From the NCBI GenBank assembly GCA_964579735.1, contig CAZOHH010000055.1, forward strand, positions 1 through 15,275: 15,275 nt of DNA, in the 5' to 3' direction. Numbering within the stretch: the stretch's first letter is position 1; each line of letters starts with the position of its first letter. The DNA comes from CAILLO01 sp964579735 (GTDB lineage Bacteria; Bacillota; Clostridia; Saccharofermentanales; UBA5734). Both the position numbers and the translations under genes were made by a program. This document shows positions 7,617-13,768 of this stretch, piece by piece. The notes below the pieces were generated by a model. That model was not told the DNA's origin. It saw only the letters and a list, made by a program, of their open reading frames with translations, and made no database searches.

Positions 7617-9041
7617 CTATGAGGACACGAAGCGCTGGTTGTGGCTTCCGGGCTTATCCGGATGGGTCATGCGCAGCCGGCCCATGTCGACCAGCGGACG
7701 AAGGACGGTCCTCACGGCATAGTATGCGGATTTCAACCCGAGGTGGTCCGCGATCTCCTCACGGGACCGGGGCGTTCTGCAGAAATCGAGCAACTCCTCT
7801 GTGCCTGGCTTCGACTGTAGGGAGTTCCGGTTGTATAGAATCACGCAGAAGCTGCCGCGTTCCTCCAGGAACACCGGAGCTGGCAGCCCGGCCTCCTTCA
7901 TCTCCCTTCGAAGCGTCGGGATGCCGGAGTAGCGGTTCTCGACCAGCTTCAGCGTCTCCAGCATGTTGGCGAGGAGGGGATTGCGGGAGTCGGCGTGTGC
8001 GCGACCGAGCTGCTCGAGCGTCATCTTCCCATACAGGCCTCCCGGGCTGCGAATCTCCAGTCGGTCATGGAAGAAGAGGATCCGAACCGGCGTCCCTTCC
8101 GCATGGACGCCATAGTCGCGGTGGACGAGCGCATTCAGGATGGCCTCGCGTACGGCCTTGTGCGGATACTCGGGGACATCGGTTCTCCGCCCGTTCCCGT
8201 CTATCAGCGTTCGCACGGTCATGTTCCTCAGTACGAAGGAATCCGCCTCCTCCAGCATCTGCGGAAGCGGTCCGTCCAATCGCCGATTGTCGACGAAACG
8301 GGCTCCGTCCCCGTCCACTTCGCCGATTTCTGTACCCGGGACGACGACGGCCGTGATCGTGAACTGGGGGAAGAAGGCCTGGGGATAGGGTGAGAAGAGG
8401 AGGACCGCCGCGAGCGTGGGAACCCCTTCGATCGTGATGCGCATCAACTCGAGGAGAGCCTCTCTGCCCATGCGTGAAAGATTCGGCTTGCCGCTGCGAA
8501 GCCGAATCAGGTATTCCTCCAGGGCGTCTGTATCGAGATCGGAAACCTTGGCCCGTTCGACCGGACGGACTTCGTCCTGACGCTTGAGGCGGTAGCTCTC
8601 GTAGGCGTAGACTTCGTACTCCGTCATCGGTTCATCGGAAGAACCGACACGCACATAGGCACCGCGCAGACGCCCGGCTCCTTGATAGAAGCAAGGTCTA
8701 TCGACGATTTCCACCTCGGGTATCTCCGCGGACACGACCACCGCTCCGTCGACCGTCGCCATCGTGAAGAGAGGACGAAGAACCGGGCTCATCTGCTTGC
8801 ACTGCTCGTTGACCTTCGTCTGAAGGTCCTGAGGGTCGTATACTCCGACGACCTTGAAGCCGATTTCCTCCTCGAGACCGAAAAGGAGAATCCCACCGCC
8901 TCTTTGATTAGCGAAACCAGAAAGGGTGTCGAAAAGGCGTTTCGGACTTCCCTGATGGGCGGCCTTGACTTCGACATGCTGCATTTCCGCCTTATATGAT
9001 TGCACCGTTCGGACGAGTTCGACGAGTCCTTCGACCGTCAT
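7617..9041 (-). CDS. AlbA_2 (Schlafen-type)/HATPase_c_4 putative transcriptional regulator, intact
   Basis: A 474-residue protein with a complete AlbA_2 domain in its N-terminal third. EVKAAHQGSPKRLFDTLSGF (24-43) leads to ANQRGGGILLFGLEE (44-58), and the conserved GAYVRVGSS strand is at 127-135. A GHKL-like HATPase_c_4 region follows: AVREAILNALVHRDYG (296-311), then FFHDRLEIRSPGGL (323-336). The C-terminal 70 residues (EELLDFCRTPRSREEIADHL onward) look like a winged helix. It differs from the protein at 3-1163 in subfamily and is not a recent duplicate. The start at 9041 (MTVEGLVELVRT) has a purine-rich but imperfect binding site. A good promoter lies at 9089-9117, and a repeat array overlaps its -35, which suggests autoregulation. 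Family call firm; DNA target inferred. Confidence 0.88.
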   Translation of the reverse strand: MTVEGLVELVRTVQSYKAEMQHVEVKAAHQGSPKRLFDTLSGFANQRGGGILLFGLEEEIGFKVVGVYDPQDLQTKVNEQCKQMSPVLRPLFTMATVDGAVVVSAEIPEVEIVDRPCFYQGAGRLRGAYVRVGSSDEPMTEYEVYAYESYRLKRQDEVRPVERAKVSDLDTDALEEYLIRLRSGKPNLSRMGREALLELMRITIEGVPTLAAVLLFSPYPQAFFPQFTITAVVVPGTEIGEVDGDGARFVDNRRLDGPLPQMLEEADSFVLRNMTVRTLIDGNGRRTDVPEYPHKAVREAILNALVHRDYGVHAEGTPVRILFFHDRLEIRSPGGLYGKMTLEQLGRAHADSRNPLLANMLETLKLVENRYSGIPTLRREMKEAGLPAPVFLEERGSFCVILYNRNSLQSKPGTEELLDFCRTPRSREEIADHLGLKSAYYAVRTVLRPLVDMGRLRMTHPDKPGSHNQRFVSS

Positions 9042-9088
9042 GACGTCACTTCCCTTCCACTTTCCGCCATGGTTTTGGACATGGATTC

Positions 9089-9117
9089 ATTATGGAATGT
9101 GGAATTCAAAACGTCAA
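9089..9117 (-). promoter_or_regulatory. Promoter of the second AlbA_2 regulator gene
   Basis: Minus-strand TTGACG (9112-9117) and CATAAT (9089-9094) are spaced by exactly 17 bases, each one mismatch from the sigma-70 consensus. The start point would be near 9082, giving a leader of about 40 bases. The -35 hexamer lies inside the first unit of the repeat array at 9108-9179, so a protein bound there would block RNA polymerase. Confidence 0.7.
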
Positions 9118-9179
9118 TACAAAACGTAAAACGTAAATAGCATGCTCAAAAATGTAAATTGAAAGTGTAAAACGTAAAT
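9108..9179. repeat. AAAACGTAAAT repeat array, probable operator
   Basis: Six copies of an 11-base unit, consensus AAAACGTAAAT, begin at 9108, 9121, 9128, 9149, 9162 and 9169. Units 3 and 6 are perfect; unit 1 has CAAT for AAAT, unit 4 has ATGT for ACGT, and unit 5 is the poorest (AAAGTGTAAAA). The spacings 13, 7, 21, 13, 7 show that a 31-base block of three units was duplicated with a 41-base period, and the two blocks agree at 25 of 31 positions. Units 1, 3, 4 and 6 lie 20-21 bases apart, two helical turns, so they face the same side of the DNA. The array is A/T-rich in GC-rich surroundings and overlaps the -35 of the AlbA_2 gene. It is too short and irregular for CRISPR or a plasmid origin. 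Confidence 0.75.
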
Positions 9180-9222
9180 ATGATGGATGAAACGAAGATA
9201 TCCCAGACCGAAAACGATAGGA

Positions 9223-9741
9223 TCAGGTTGTCTTCGCCTTGGCCTTGTCGCGGCGCACGCCGCGCGTGCCGAGCGACTTGTCCCTGGCGCGCATCTCCTT
9301 GAAGAAGCCCTTCAGAACGGCGGCACACTCGTCTTCGAGGCAGCCGCCCACGATCTCCGGGTAGTGGTTCAGCCCCTCGACGGCGAACAGATTCGTCTTC
9401 GACCCGCACGCTCCCGCTTTCGGATCCCGCGCTCCGTAGTACACGGCGCGGAACCGGGCCTGCTGGATGGCGCCGGCGCACATGGGGCAGGGTTCCAGCG
9501 TCACGTACAGGTCGCAGCCGTCGAGGCGCCAGGAACCGAGCTTCCGGGACGCCTGGCGGATCGCGCTCATCTCGGCGTGGAGCGTCACGTCCTGGCGGCG
9601 TTCGCGCTGATTGCGGCCACGCCCCACGACGATGCCGTCTTTCACGACAACGGCGCCGATGGGCGTCTCGTTTTCCGCTGCGGCCCGGTGAGCCTGGGCC
9701 AGTGCCTTGCGGAGGAATCGTTCGTCGTACCCGCCCGCCAT
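9223..9741 (-). CDS. tadA: tRNA-specific adenosine deaminase TadA
   Basis: Deaminates A34 to inosine in the anticodon of tRNA-Arg(ACG), which lets one tRNA read CGU, CGC and CGA. The 172-residue product has the zinc deaminase signature: HAEM (H55 zinc ligand, E57 proton shuttle) and PCPMC (C85 and C88 zinc ligands) followed by AGAI. The TadA-specific region ARFRAVYYGARDPKAGACGS and LNHYPEIVGG distinguishes it from guanine and cytidine deaminases. A basic tail (GVRRDKAKAKTT) extends the usual length slightly. The start at 9741 (MAGGYDERF) is preferred over the in-frame ATG at 9834, which would overlap galK; GGAG lies about 8 bases upstream. It begins 16 bases after the galK stop, so the two are probably one transcript. 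Confidence 0.93.
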   Translation of the reverse strand: MAGGYDERFLRKALAQAHRAAAENETPIGAVVVKDGIVVGRGRNQRERRQDVTLHAEMSAIRQASRKLGSWRLDGCDLYVTLEPCPMCAGAIQQARFRAVYYGARDPKAGACGSKTNLFAVEGLNHYPEIVGGCLEDECAAVLKGFFKEMRARDKSLGTRGVRRDKAKAKTT

Positions 9742-9757
9742 TCTCGTCTCTCCGTCG

Positions 9758-11053
9758 TCAGTCCGTGAGGACCGAGGAGGAACCGAGGGCACGGATGCGG
9801 AGTCGGCAGGGGGAATCCGCGCCGAACAGTTCACTCATGACGGCCATGTAGCCGTCGACGAGGTCGAGCGGAACGAAGGCCTGGATCGTGCCGGCGAAGC
9901 CACCGCCGTGGACCCGGCAGGCGCCGCGGCCCTGTAGCGCGCGCTTCGCCGCGCCGAGCGCGACCGCCATGGGCTGCTCGTCCACCGAACCGGATGCGGA
10001 GATGTTCTGCAGCAAAGTCCAGGAACTGATTCCGGACTCGTTCACGAGGCGGAGGAATGTGTCGAGGTCGCCCTTCTTCAAGGCGGCAGCCTGGGCGCAC
10101 ACACGCGCATCGTCGTCGAAGAAGTGCATGGCCCGCAGCACGGCCCGGTCTCCGGTCTCGCGGCGCACGTCCGCAAGGCGCGCGTAGAGAGTCTCCGGGT
10201 CGACTTCGCGCAGGACCGTCTTTCCGAGGAAGGCGGCGACGCGCCGCATCTCGATGGGAATCGCGGCGTACTCGTCGTTCAGGTCGGCGTGGCTGCCGCC
10301 GGTGTTGGCGATGACCAGCGCGTAACCCGCCCGCTCGAGGTCGAAGGGAATCGGCTCGAGGACAGGGGAGGCGGTGTCGGCGAAGTCGATGGCGAGGAAG
10401 CCGCCGACCGAGCAGCCGCACTGGTCCATGAGTCCGCTGGGCTTGCCGAAGAAGACGTTCTCGGAATACTGGGAGATCTGTGCGCGAGTGACGGCCGGCA
10501 TGCCTTCGCCGTTATAGAAGGTATCGAGCATCGTGGCGACGAGGACCTCGAAGGCTGCCGACGAGCTGAGTCCGGAGCCCTTCGGGACCTCGCTGGTCGT
10601 GTACGCGTCGAACCCGCCGATGCGGAATCCGCGCTGCACGAAGCCGGCCGCGATGCCGCGGATCAGGGAGGCGGAATGGTAGCGCTCGCTCTCCAGGGGT
10701 TCGAGGTCGGAGAGGGCGATCACGTCGGTCTTGTCGTAGCCTTCCGAGTGGATGCGGACGACTCCGTCTCCGTTGGGCGCCGCGAAGGCGAGGATGTCGA
10801 GGTCGACGGAGGCACACAGGACGTGCCCGCGCTGGTGGTCGGTGTGGTTGCCGCTGACCTCGGTGCGCCCCGGCGTCGAGAAGGCGCGGATGGAGGCGTG
10901 CTGGGGGAACATCCCGGCGAAGAGCGAGGCAAGGCGAAGGTATCGCTCCCGTTGGTGCGCGAGCCGCGCGGGAGAAGTGCCGTAGAGGCTAGTCAGCGCT
11001 TCCTTGCCGGACCGCGAGTCCAGCAGGGCGGGAATTCTGTCGAGTGCGACCAT
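9758..11053 (-). CDS. galK: Galactokinase
   Basis: Phosphorylates galactose with ATP to galactose 1-phosphate, the first committed step of the Leloir pathway. The 431-residue GHMP kinase has the sugar-binding motif as PGRTEVSGNHTDHQRG (61-76), the phosphate-binding motif PKGSGLSSSAA (157-167), the catalytic-base aspartate in LMDQCG (D210) and motif 3, CRVHGGGFAGTIQAF (379-393). Motif 1 is the 'GNHTDHQ' variant rather than the classical 'GEHTDYN', a subtype I associate with some Bacillota and relatives. The start at 11053 (MVALDRIPALL) has AAGGGGG upstream and a TATAAT box about 55 bases away. No galT, galE or sugar transporter is in the window; tadA follows instead, so any gal genes are elsewhere. 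Confidence 0.93.
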   Translation of the reverse strand: MVALDRIPALLDSRSGKEALTSLYGTSPARLAHQRERYLRLASLFAGMFPQHASIRAFSTPGRTEVSGNHTDHQRGHVLCASVDLDILAFAAPNGDGVVRIHSEGYDKTDVIALSDLEPLESERYHSASLIRGIAAGFVQRGFRIGGFDAYTTSEVPKGSGLSSSAAFEVLVATMLDTFYNGEGMPAVTRAQISQYSENVFFGKPSGLMDQCGCSVGGFLAIDFADTASPVLEPIPFDLERAGYALVIANTGGSHADLNDEYAAIPIEMRRVAAFLGKTVLREVDPETLYARLADVRRETGDRAVLRAMHFFDDDARVCAQAAALKKGDLDTFLRLVNESGISSWTLLQNISASGSVDEQPMAVALGAAKRALQGRGACRVHGGGFAGTIQAFVPLDLVDGYMAVMSELFGADSPCRLRIRALGSSSVLTD

Positions 11054-11107
11054 CGGGAGGTCCCCCTTGTCCGTTCGAGCCCGTTCCCGGGCGGTTTTCG
11101 TCACCCC

Positions 11108-11113
11108 ATTATA
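11108..11113 (-). promoter_or_regulatory. Probable -10 box of galK
   Basis: The minus strand reads TATAAT 54 bases before the galK start codon. The sequence where a -35 should lie is very GC-rich (TGTCGC or GTCGCG) and matches poorly. A short GCCCG/CGGGC inverted repeat lies in the leader between this box and the start codon, near 11079-11092. Confidence 0.45.
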
Positions 11114-11185
11114 CTCGACCTCGCGTGGACCGCGACAGGGCGGCATGTCGACCGGAAGGGGCTGGATGTGGGGAGGTCTCGGCAT

Positions 11186-11215
11186 TTGACACCCGCGTCC
11201 GCGCTCTCCTATAAT
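11186..11215 (+). promoter_or_regulatory. Strong sigma-70 promoter of tRNA-Arg
   Basis: A perfect TTGACA (11186-11191) and a perfect TATAAT (11210-11215) are separated by 18 bases. Transcription would start close to 11222, about four bases before the mature tRNA 5' end. It faces away from the galK promoter. Confidence 0.88.
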
Positions 11216-11225
11216 CACAAGGCAC

Positions 11226-11302
11226 GCTCGCATAGCTCAGCTGGATAGAGCAGCGGTTTCCTAAACCGGAGGTCGGGGGTTCAAGTCCCTTTGCGAGCAC
11301 CA
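11226..11302 (+). tRNA. tRNA-Arg (anticodon CCU)
   Basis: The 77-base gene folds into a full cloverleaf. The acceptor stem GCTCGCA pairs with TGCGAGC, the D stem GCTC with GAGC, and the anticodon loop TTCCTAA gives CCU, which reads AGG. The T loop is TTCAAGT, the discriminator is A73, and CCA is encoded. The first anticodon-stem pair is a G27-G43 mismatch, and the T stem has two G-U pairs at 49-65 and 50-64, so the molecule is slightly weak but plausible. It has its own promoter and terminator. tRNA-Arg genes are common integration targets, and DNA of a different character follows. Confidence 0.95.
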
Positions 11303-11308
11303 GAAGGA

Positions 11309-11339
11309 CCCGTCAACCAATAGGGTTGGCGGGTTTTTT
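11309..11339 (+). terminator. Intrinsic terminator after tRNA-Arg
   Basis: A 10-bp stem, CCCGTCAACC with GGTTGGCGGG (one G-U pair), encloses an AATAG loop and is followed by six T residues. It begins seven bases after the tRNA CCA. If the tRNA 3' end is an attachment site, this terminator would lie just inside the element. Confidence 0.9.
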
Positions 11340-11370
11340 GCTAGACGATGTAAGGACAAAATCGACGACC

Positions 11371-11409
11371 TGTGTCTTATTTGTGTCTTGTTTGGGCAAA
11401 TGGTGTCTT
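11371..11409. repeat. Three GTGTCTT direct repeats next to the tRNA
   Basis: GTGTCTT occurs at 11372-11378, 11383-11389 and 11403-11409. The first two extend to TGTGTCTTATTT and TGTGTCTTGTTT, 11 of 12 identical. The spacings of 11 and 20 bases are about one and two helical turns. Their place 70-107 bases inside the supposed element from the tRNA 3' end fits arm-type integrase sites, but this is inference. Confidence 0.45.
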
Positions 11410-11712
11410 GAACCGAGGCAACTTGATTGAGTCTGTCGAATAGCAGTTGGCAAATGACAAGTACATACGCGGAAGATCATCGTCGTCTGGATTCCGGCCG
11501 CATCTATTCTTCCCACTCTCTTTCTTAAGAGATGGGTTCAATAAAACGAGCGCCAAAAGACCTTCAGATGCCCATATGTGAATGGCATAGAGACACGTTA
11601 GCCTTTCGTAACGAACGGCAGCAGCCTTGTTGAAGTTCGCTCGAGTATTAGGAAAGCTTTCGGGTTCCGGATCCTCCCGAAGATCATGGAGAAAGATGTC
11701 GGACACTATCAA
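11377..11712 (-). CDS. Hypothetical protein, doubtful
   Basis: An open frame of 111 codons opening with a TTG start and no clear ribosome binding site. The translation (MIVSDIFLHDLREDPEPESF onward) has a short hydrophobic run, IHIWASEGLLALVLLNP, and matches no family I recognise. It overlaps the GTGTCTT repeats at its 3' end. It might be the remnant of an element gene or not coding at all. I list it because nothing else occupies the stretch. Confidence 0.2.
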   Translation of the reverse strand: MIVSDIFLHDLREDPEPESFPNTRANFNKAAAVRYERLTCLYAIHIWASEGLLALVLLNPSLKKESGKNRCGRNPDDDDLPRMYLSFANCYSTDSIKLPRFKTPFAQTRHK

Positions 11713-11832
11713 AATGGCATATAGTTAGATTTCTTACTATTATCATATCTCGAATCAACCGCGAAATCAACATTCGATGGGTGACGAAGGCGTAAATCAG
11801 CCTCGATTGCCCCAATACCGGCCCCAGACGAC

Positions 11833-11863
11833 CGATAATTGGCCAAGATTATCGAATTTTTTT
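11833..11863. promoter_or_regulatory. Dyad CGATAAT-N8-ATTATCG followed by a T-run
   Basis: Seven-base arms at 11833-11839 and 11848-11854 are exact reverse complements and flank TGGCCAAG, which includes most of the palindrome TTGGCCAA. AATTTTTTT follows. It could be an operator for a phage- or ICE-type repressor just upstream of the rightward genes, or a weak intrinsic terminator insulating them from tRNA transcription. The T-run favours the second reading, the A/T-rich stem the first. Confidence 0.4.
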
Positions 11864-11942
11864 AAGTACCGCCGAATCCTCGTATAAGCCAAGAAAGCGT
11901 GGGCAATTTCGCTCGGTCTCTCATTGAAAGGCGGTGTGTTTC

Positions 11943-12146
11943 ATGATAATAGGTTCTATTCCTCGTATTTTCGGCCGGATACTGCTTCTTGGCGATCGAA
12001 TTGCCGGGTTGGCGGTGATTTTGACAGCAATTGCCAATCTGCTCGAAGTTCTTGCGCGTGTGAAACAGGCGCGAAGCCGGTCTCAGGCCAAGAATCCTGT
12101 AGAACCAGGAGAGGAGGACTTCGGATTCGATGAATGGAACGAATAG
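11943..12146 (+). CDS. Small membrane protein at the head of the element operon
   Basis: A 67-residue protein. Residues 1-40 are hydrophobic (RILLLGDRIAGLAVILTAIA at 12-31) and can form one membrane helix or an amphipathic pair. A basic stretch (KQARSRSQAK) and an acidic tail (EPGEEDFGFDEWNE) follow. I chose the ATG at 11943 because GAAAGGCGG lies about 8 bases upstream; a GTG at 11934 is possible. It ends 22 bases before the ArdC-like gene, which has its own AGGAGG site, so it is probably co-transcribed. I recognise no family. Coding status rests on the start signal, spacing and sensible residue distribution. Confidence 0.5.
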   Translation: MIIGSIPRIFGRILLLGDRIAGLAVILTAIANLLEVLARVKQARSRSQAKNPVEPGEEDFGFDEWNE

Positions 12147-12168
12147 CATAGAAAGGAGGACTGGTACC

Positions 12169-13053
12169 ATGGCCCACGCTGCGACGCTGCGAAGCGACAG
12201 AACCGCCGACTTGCTGAAGACCCTCGAAGCTGGTGTCCGTGAAGTCTTCTCGAGTGGAAAATTCACTGAATATCTTCTATTCCTCGGCCGCTTCCATAAA
12301 TACAGCTGGTCCAACGTCCTGCTGATTCAGTTGCAGCGCCCGAACGCCTCGCACGTCGCCGGCTTCAACACCTGGTTGAAGCTGGGGAGAACTGTTACAA
12401 AAGGCGAGCACGGCATCCGGATCCTCGCGCCCGCGACTTTCAAGAAGCCTGCGGTTAACACTCCCGCCGACCTCGACAGCGACGTAAGCTCAGCCGCCAC
12501 ACGCGCAGCTGCCGTATCAGTCCGGTATTTCCGTACCGTCTCAGTTTTCGACATCTCGCAGACGACAGGAGCCGACCTTCCTATGCTGGCAGCAGAACTC
12601 GAGGGCGACCTACCCGATTACGAAGCGATGCTGCAGGCCATCCGAGATGTCGCAAAATGCCCGATTGAGTTCGAACCGGTCTGTGGCGGAGTTAAGGGCT
12701 ACTTCGCGCCCGCGGCCAACCGGATCGTCGTGAAAAAGGGAATGTCGGAGCTGCAGACGATCAAAACGATTCTTCACGAACTCGCCCACGAAAGGCTTCA
12801 TCGCGACTCGAAGGAATCAAGGGCAGTTGCGGAAGTGACTGCTGAATCCGTCGCCTTCACGACTGCTTCGTTCCTTGGGCTAGACACATCATCCTATTCA
12901 TTTTCGTACTTGGCTTCCTGGAGCTCCGACGAGCAGCTCGCCGAACTGCGCAAGTCGTTGCCTATCATCCAGAAGGCGAGCAACGTCCTCATCAGCGACC
13001 TCGAAGCCGCGCTGGCGAAGAACACTTCGCAGCATAGCAGCGTCGCAGCGTAG
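12169..13053 (+). CDS. ArdC-like ssDNA-binding domain / zinc metallopeptidase fusion
   Basis: A 294-residue protein typical of conjugative elements and phages. Residues 14-135 match the ArdC N-terminal domain (PF08401-like): EYLLFLGRFHKYSWSNVLLI, then LQRPNASHVAGFNTWLKLGR and VSVFDISQT. ArdC of plasmid RSA-type elements binds single-stranded DNA and protects incoming DNA from restriction. The C-terminal half has an IrrE/ImmA-like zinc peptidase motif, HELAHERLH (H203, E204, H207), with a likely third ligand in AEVTAES (E222 or E226). The start at 12169 (MAHAATLRSDRT) has AAAGGAGG 9 bases upstream and is preferred over an ATG at 12130. It is the second gene of the rightward cluster and is followed by a hairpin. 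The fold is clear; an anti-restriction role here is inferred from the family. Confidence 0.85.
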   Translation: MAHAATLRSDRTADLLKTLEAGVREVFSSGKFTEYLLFLGRFHKYSWSNVLLIQLQRPNASHVAGFNTWLKLGRTVTKGEHGIRILAPATFKKPAVNTPADLDSDVSSAATRAAAVSVRYFRTVSVFDISQTTGADLPMLAAELEGDLPDYEAMLQAIRDVAKCPIEFEPVCGGVKGYFAPAANRIVVKKGMSELQTIKTILHELAHERLHRDSKESRAVAEVTAESVAFTTASFLGLDTSSYSFSYLASWSSDEQLAELRKSLPIIQKASNVLISDLEAALAKNTSQHSSVAA

Positions 13054-13079
13054 CTTCCACAAGACCCGTTATCCGCAAA

Positions 13080-13113
13080 GGGCTCCTGACCAGTTCAGGG
13101 GTCCTATTTCTTT
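13080..13113 (+). terminator. Hairpin between the ArdC-like and radC genes
   Basis: GGGCTCCTGA (13080-13089) pairs with TCAGGGGTCC (13095-13104), ten pairs including two G-U, around a CCAGT loop, followed by TATTTCTTT. The U-rich tail is interrupted, so termination may be partial, acting as an attenuator that sets lower expression of radC and the genes behind it. The radC binding site AAGGAG begins just after it. Confidence 0.5.
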
Positions 13114-13127
13114 GGAAGGAGACATGA

Positions 13128-13754
13128 ATGATCACGCCACTCGATCTCAAGGACCGCGCTGTGCTCTACGGTGTCGACCGTCTGACGGACAGTGAGCTGC
13201 TGCACCTGACCACGGGCATCGACAGAGTCCGGCTTCAGGGCGCTATCGAAGAGTTCGGCATACACGAGTTGCTGAACCGCATGGACGCCATAGGCCTGAC
13301 CGTAACCCAGAAGACGAAGTTGGAAGCGGCGTACGCGCTGAGCCAGCGGATCAGCATCGCGCGCATCGCGCCGGGTACCCTGATCGTCCGGTCTCCTGAT
13401 GACGTCGGTCCACTCTTCATAGCGGAACTCCAACTGAAGACCGTCGAGACAGCCATGATCGCCATGCTGGACAACGGGGGCCGGCTCATCCACCTCGCGA
13501 CGATGGCGACGGGGACCATCAATTCCGCGATGATCTTCGCGCGCGACATCGCGAAGATCACATTGCGGTACAACGCCGTCTGCGTGATCCTGGCGCACAA
13601 CCACCCAAGCGGCGAGACGGAGCCGTCAGACGCGGACGTCAAGGCGTCGAGGCTGCTGAAGGACTCGCTGGACATGATTGGCGTGCGCCTCACGGACAGC
13701 CTCATCATTGGCAAAGGAGAATACACCTCACTGAAGCGAAGAGGGCTTCTATAG
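13128..13754 (+). CDS. radC: RadC family JAB-domain protein
   Basis: A 208-residue RadC-type protein. The N-terminal third (residues 1-75) is a divergent helix-hairpin-helix-like UPF0758 region. The rest is the JAB/MPN+ metal-binding fold with HNHPSG (H157, H159) followed by S167 and D170 (SGETEPSDAD), the normal zinc-site pattern. Despite the name, RadC proteins have no proven repair activity; copies carried by phages and ICEs are common and are thought to help recombination or DNA processing of the element. AAGGAG lies 6 bases before the ATG at 13128; an earlier ATG at 13124 is out of frame. Its neighbours (ArdC-like, YqaJ) mark this as an element-borne copy, not the housekeeping one. Confidence 0.9.
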   Translation: MITPLDLKDRAVLYGVDRLTDSELLHLTTGIDRVRLQGAIEEFGIHELLNRMDAIGLTVTQKTKLEAAYALSQRISIARIAPGTLIVRSPDDVGPLFIAELQLKTVETAMIAMLDNGGRLIHLATMATGTINSAMIFARDIAKITLRYNAVCVILAHNHPSGETEPSDADVKASRLLKDSLDMIGVRLTDSLIIGKGEYTSLKRRGLL

Positions 13755-13768
13755 GAAAGGAGAGGCAA

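Larger units (their letters stand above)
11340..11942. other. A/T-richer stretch without recognisable genes, probable element edge
   Basis: About 600 bases between the tRNA terminator and the first gene of the rightward cluster. Base composition is visibly richer in A/T than on either side. It holds three GTGTCTT direct repeats near its left end, a weak minus-strand reading frame (11377-11712), an 11-base palindrome TTCGTAACGAA in the middle, and a dyad with a T-run at 11833-11863. TATAAG at 11883-11888 could be a -10 box for the rightward genes, but no good -35 accompanies it. I see no integrase. Confidence 0.6.

Noticed and set aside
9108..9179. CRISPR array or plasmid-type iterons
   Set aside because: The units are 11 bases with no 30-base spacers, no cas genes, and no replication initiator nearby; the promoter overlap favours an operator.
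9758..11053. A gal operon
   Set aside because: Only galK is present; its downstream neighbour is tadA and no galT, galE or sugar transporter is in the window.
10124..11248. A 374-codon plus-strand open frame through galK into the tRNA
   Set aside because: It is antisense to galK and crosses the tRNA promoter and tRNA start, so it cannot be a real gene.
11862..12314. A 150-codon minus-strand open frame at the element edge
   Set aside because: It overlaps the small membrane gene and the start of the ArdC-like gene antisense, with no binding site and no family likeness.
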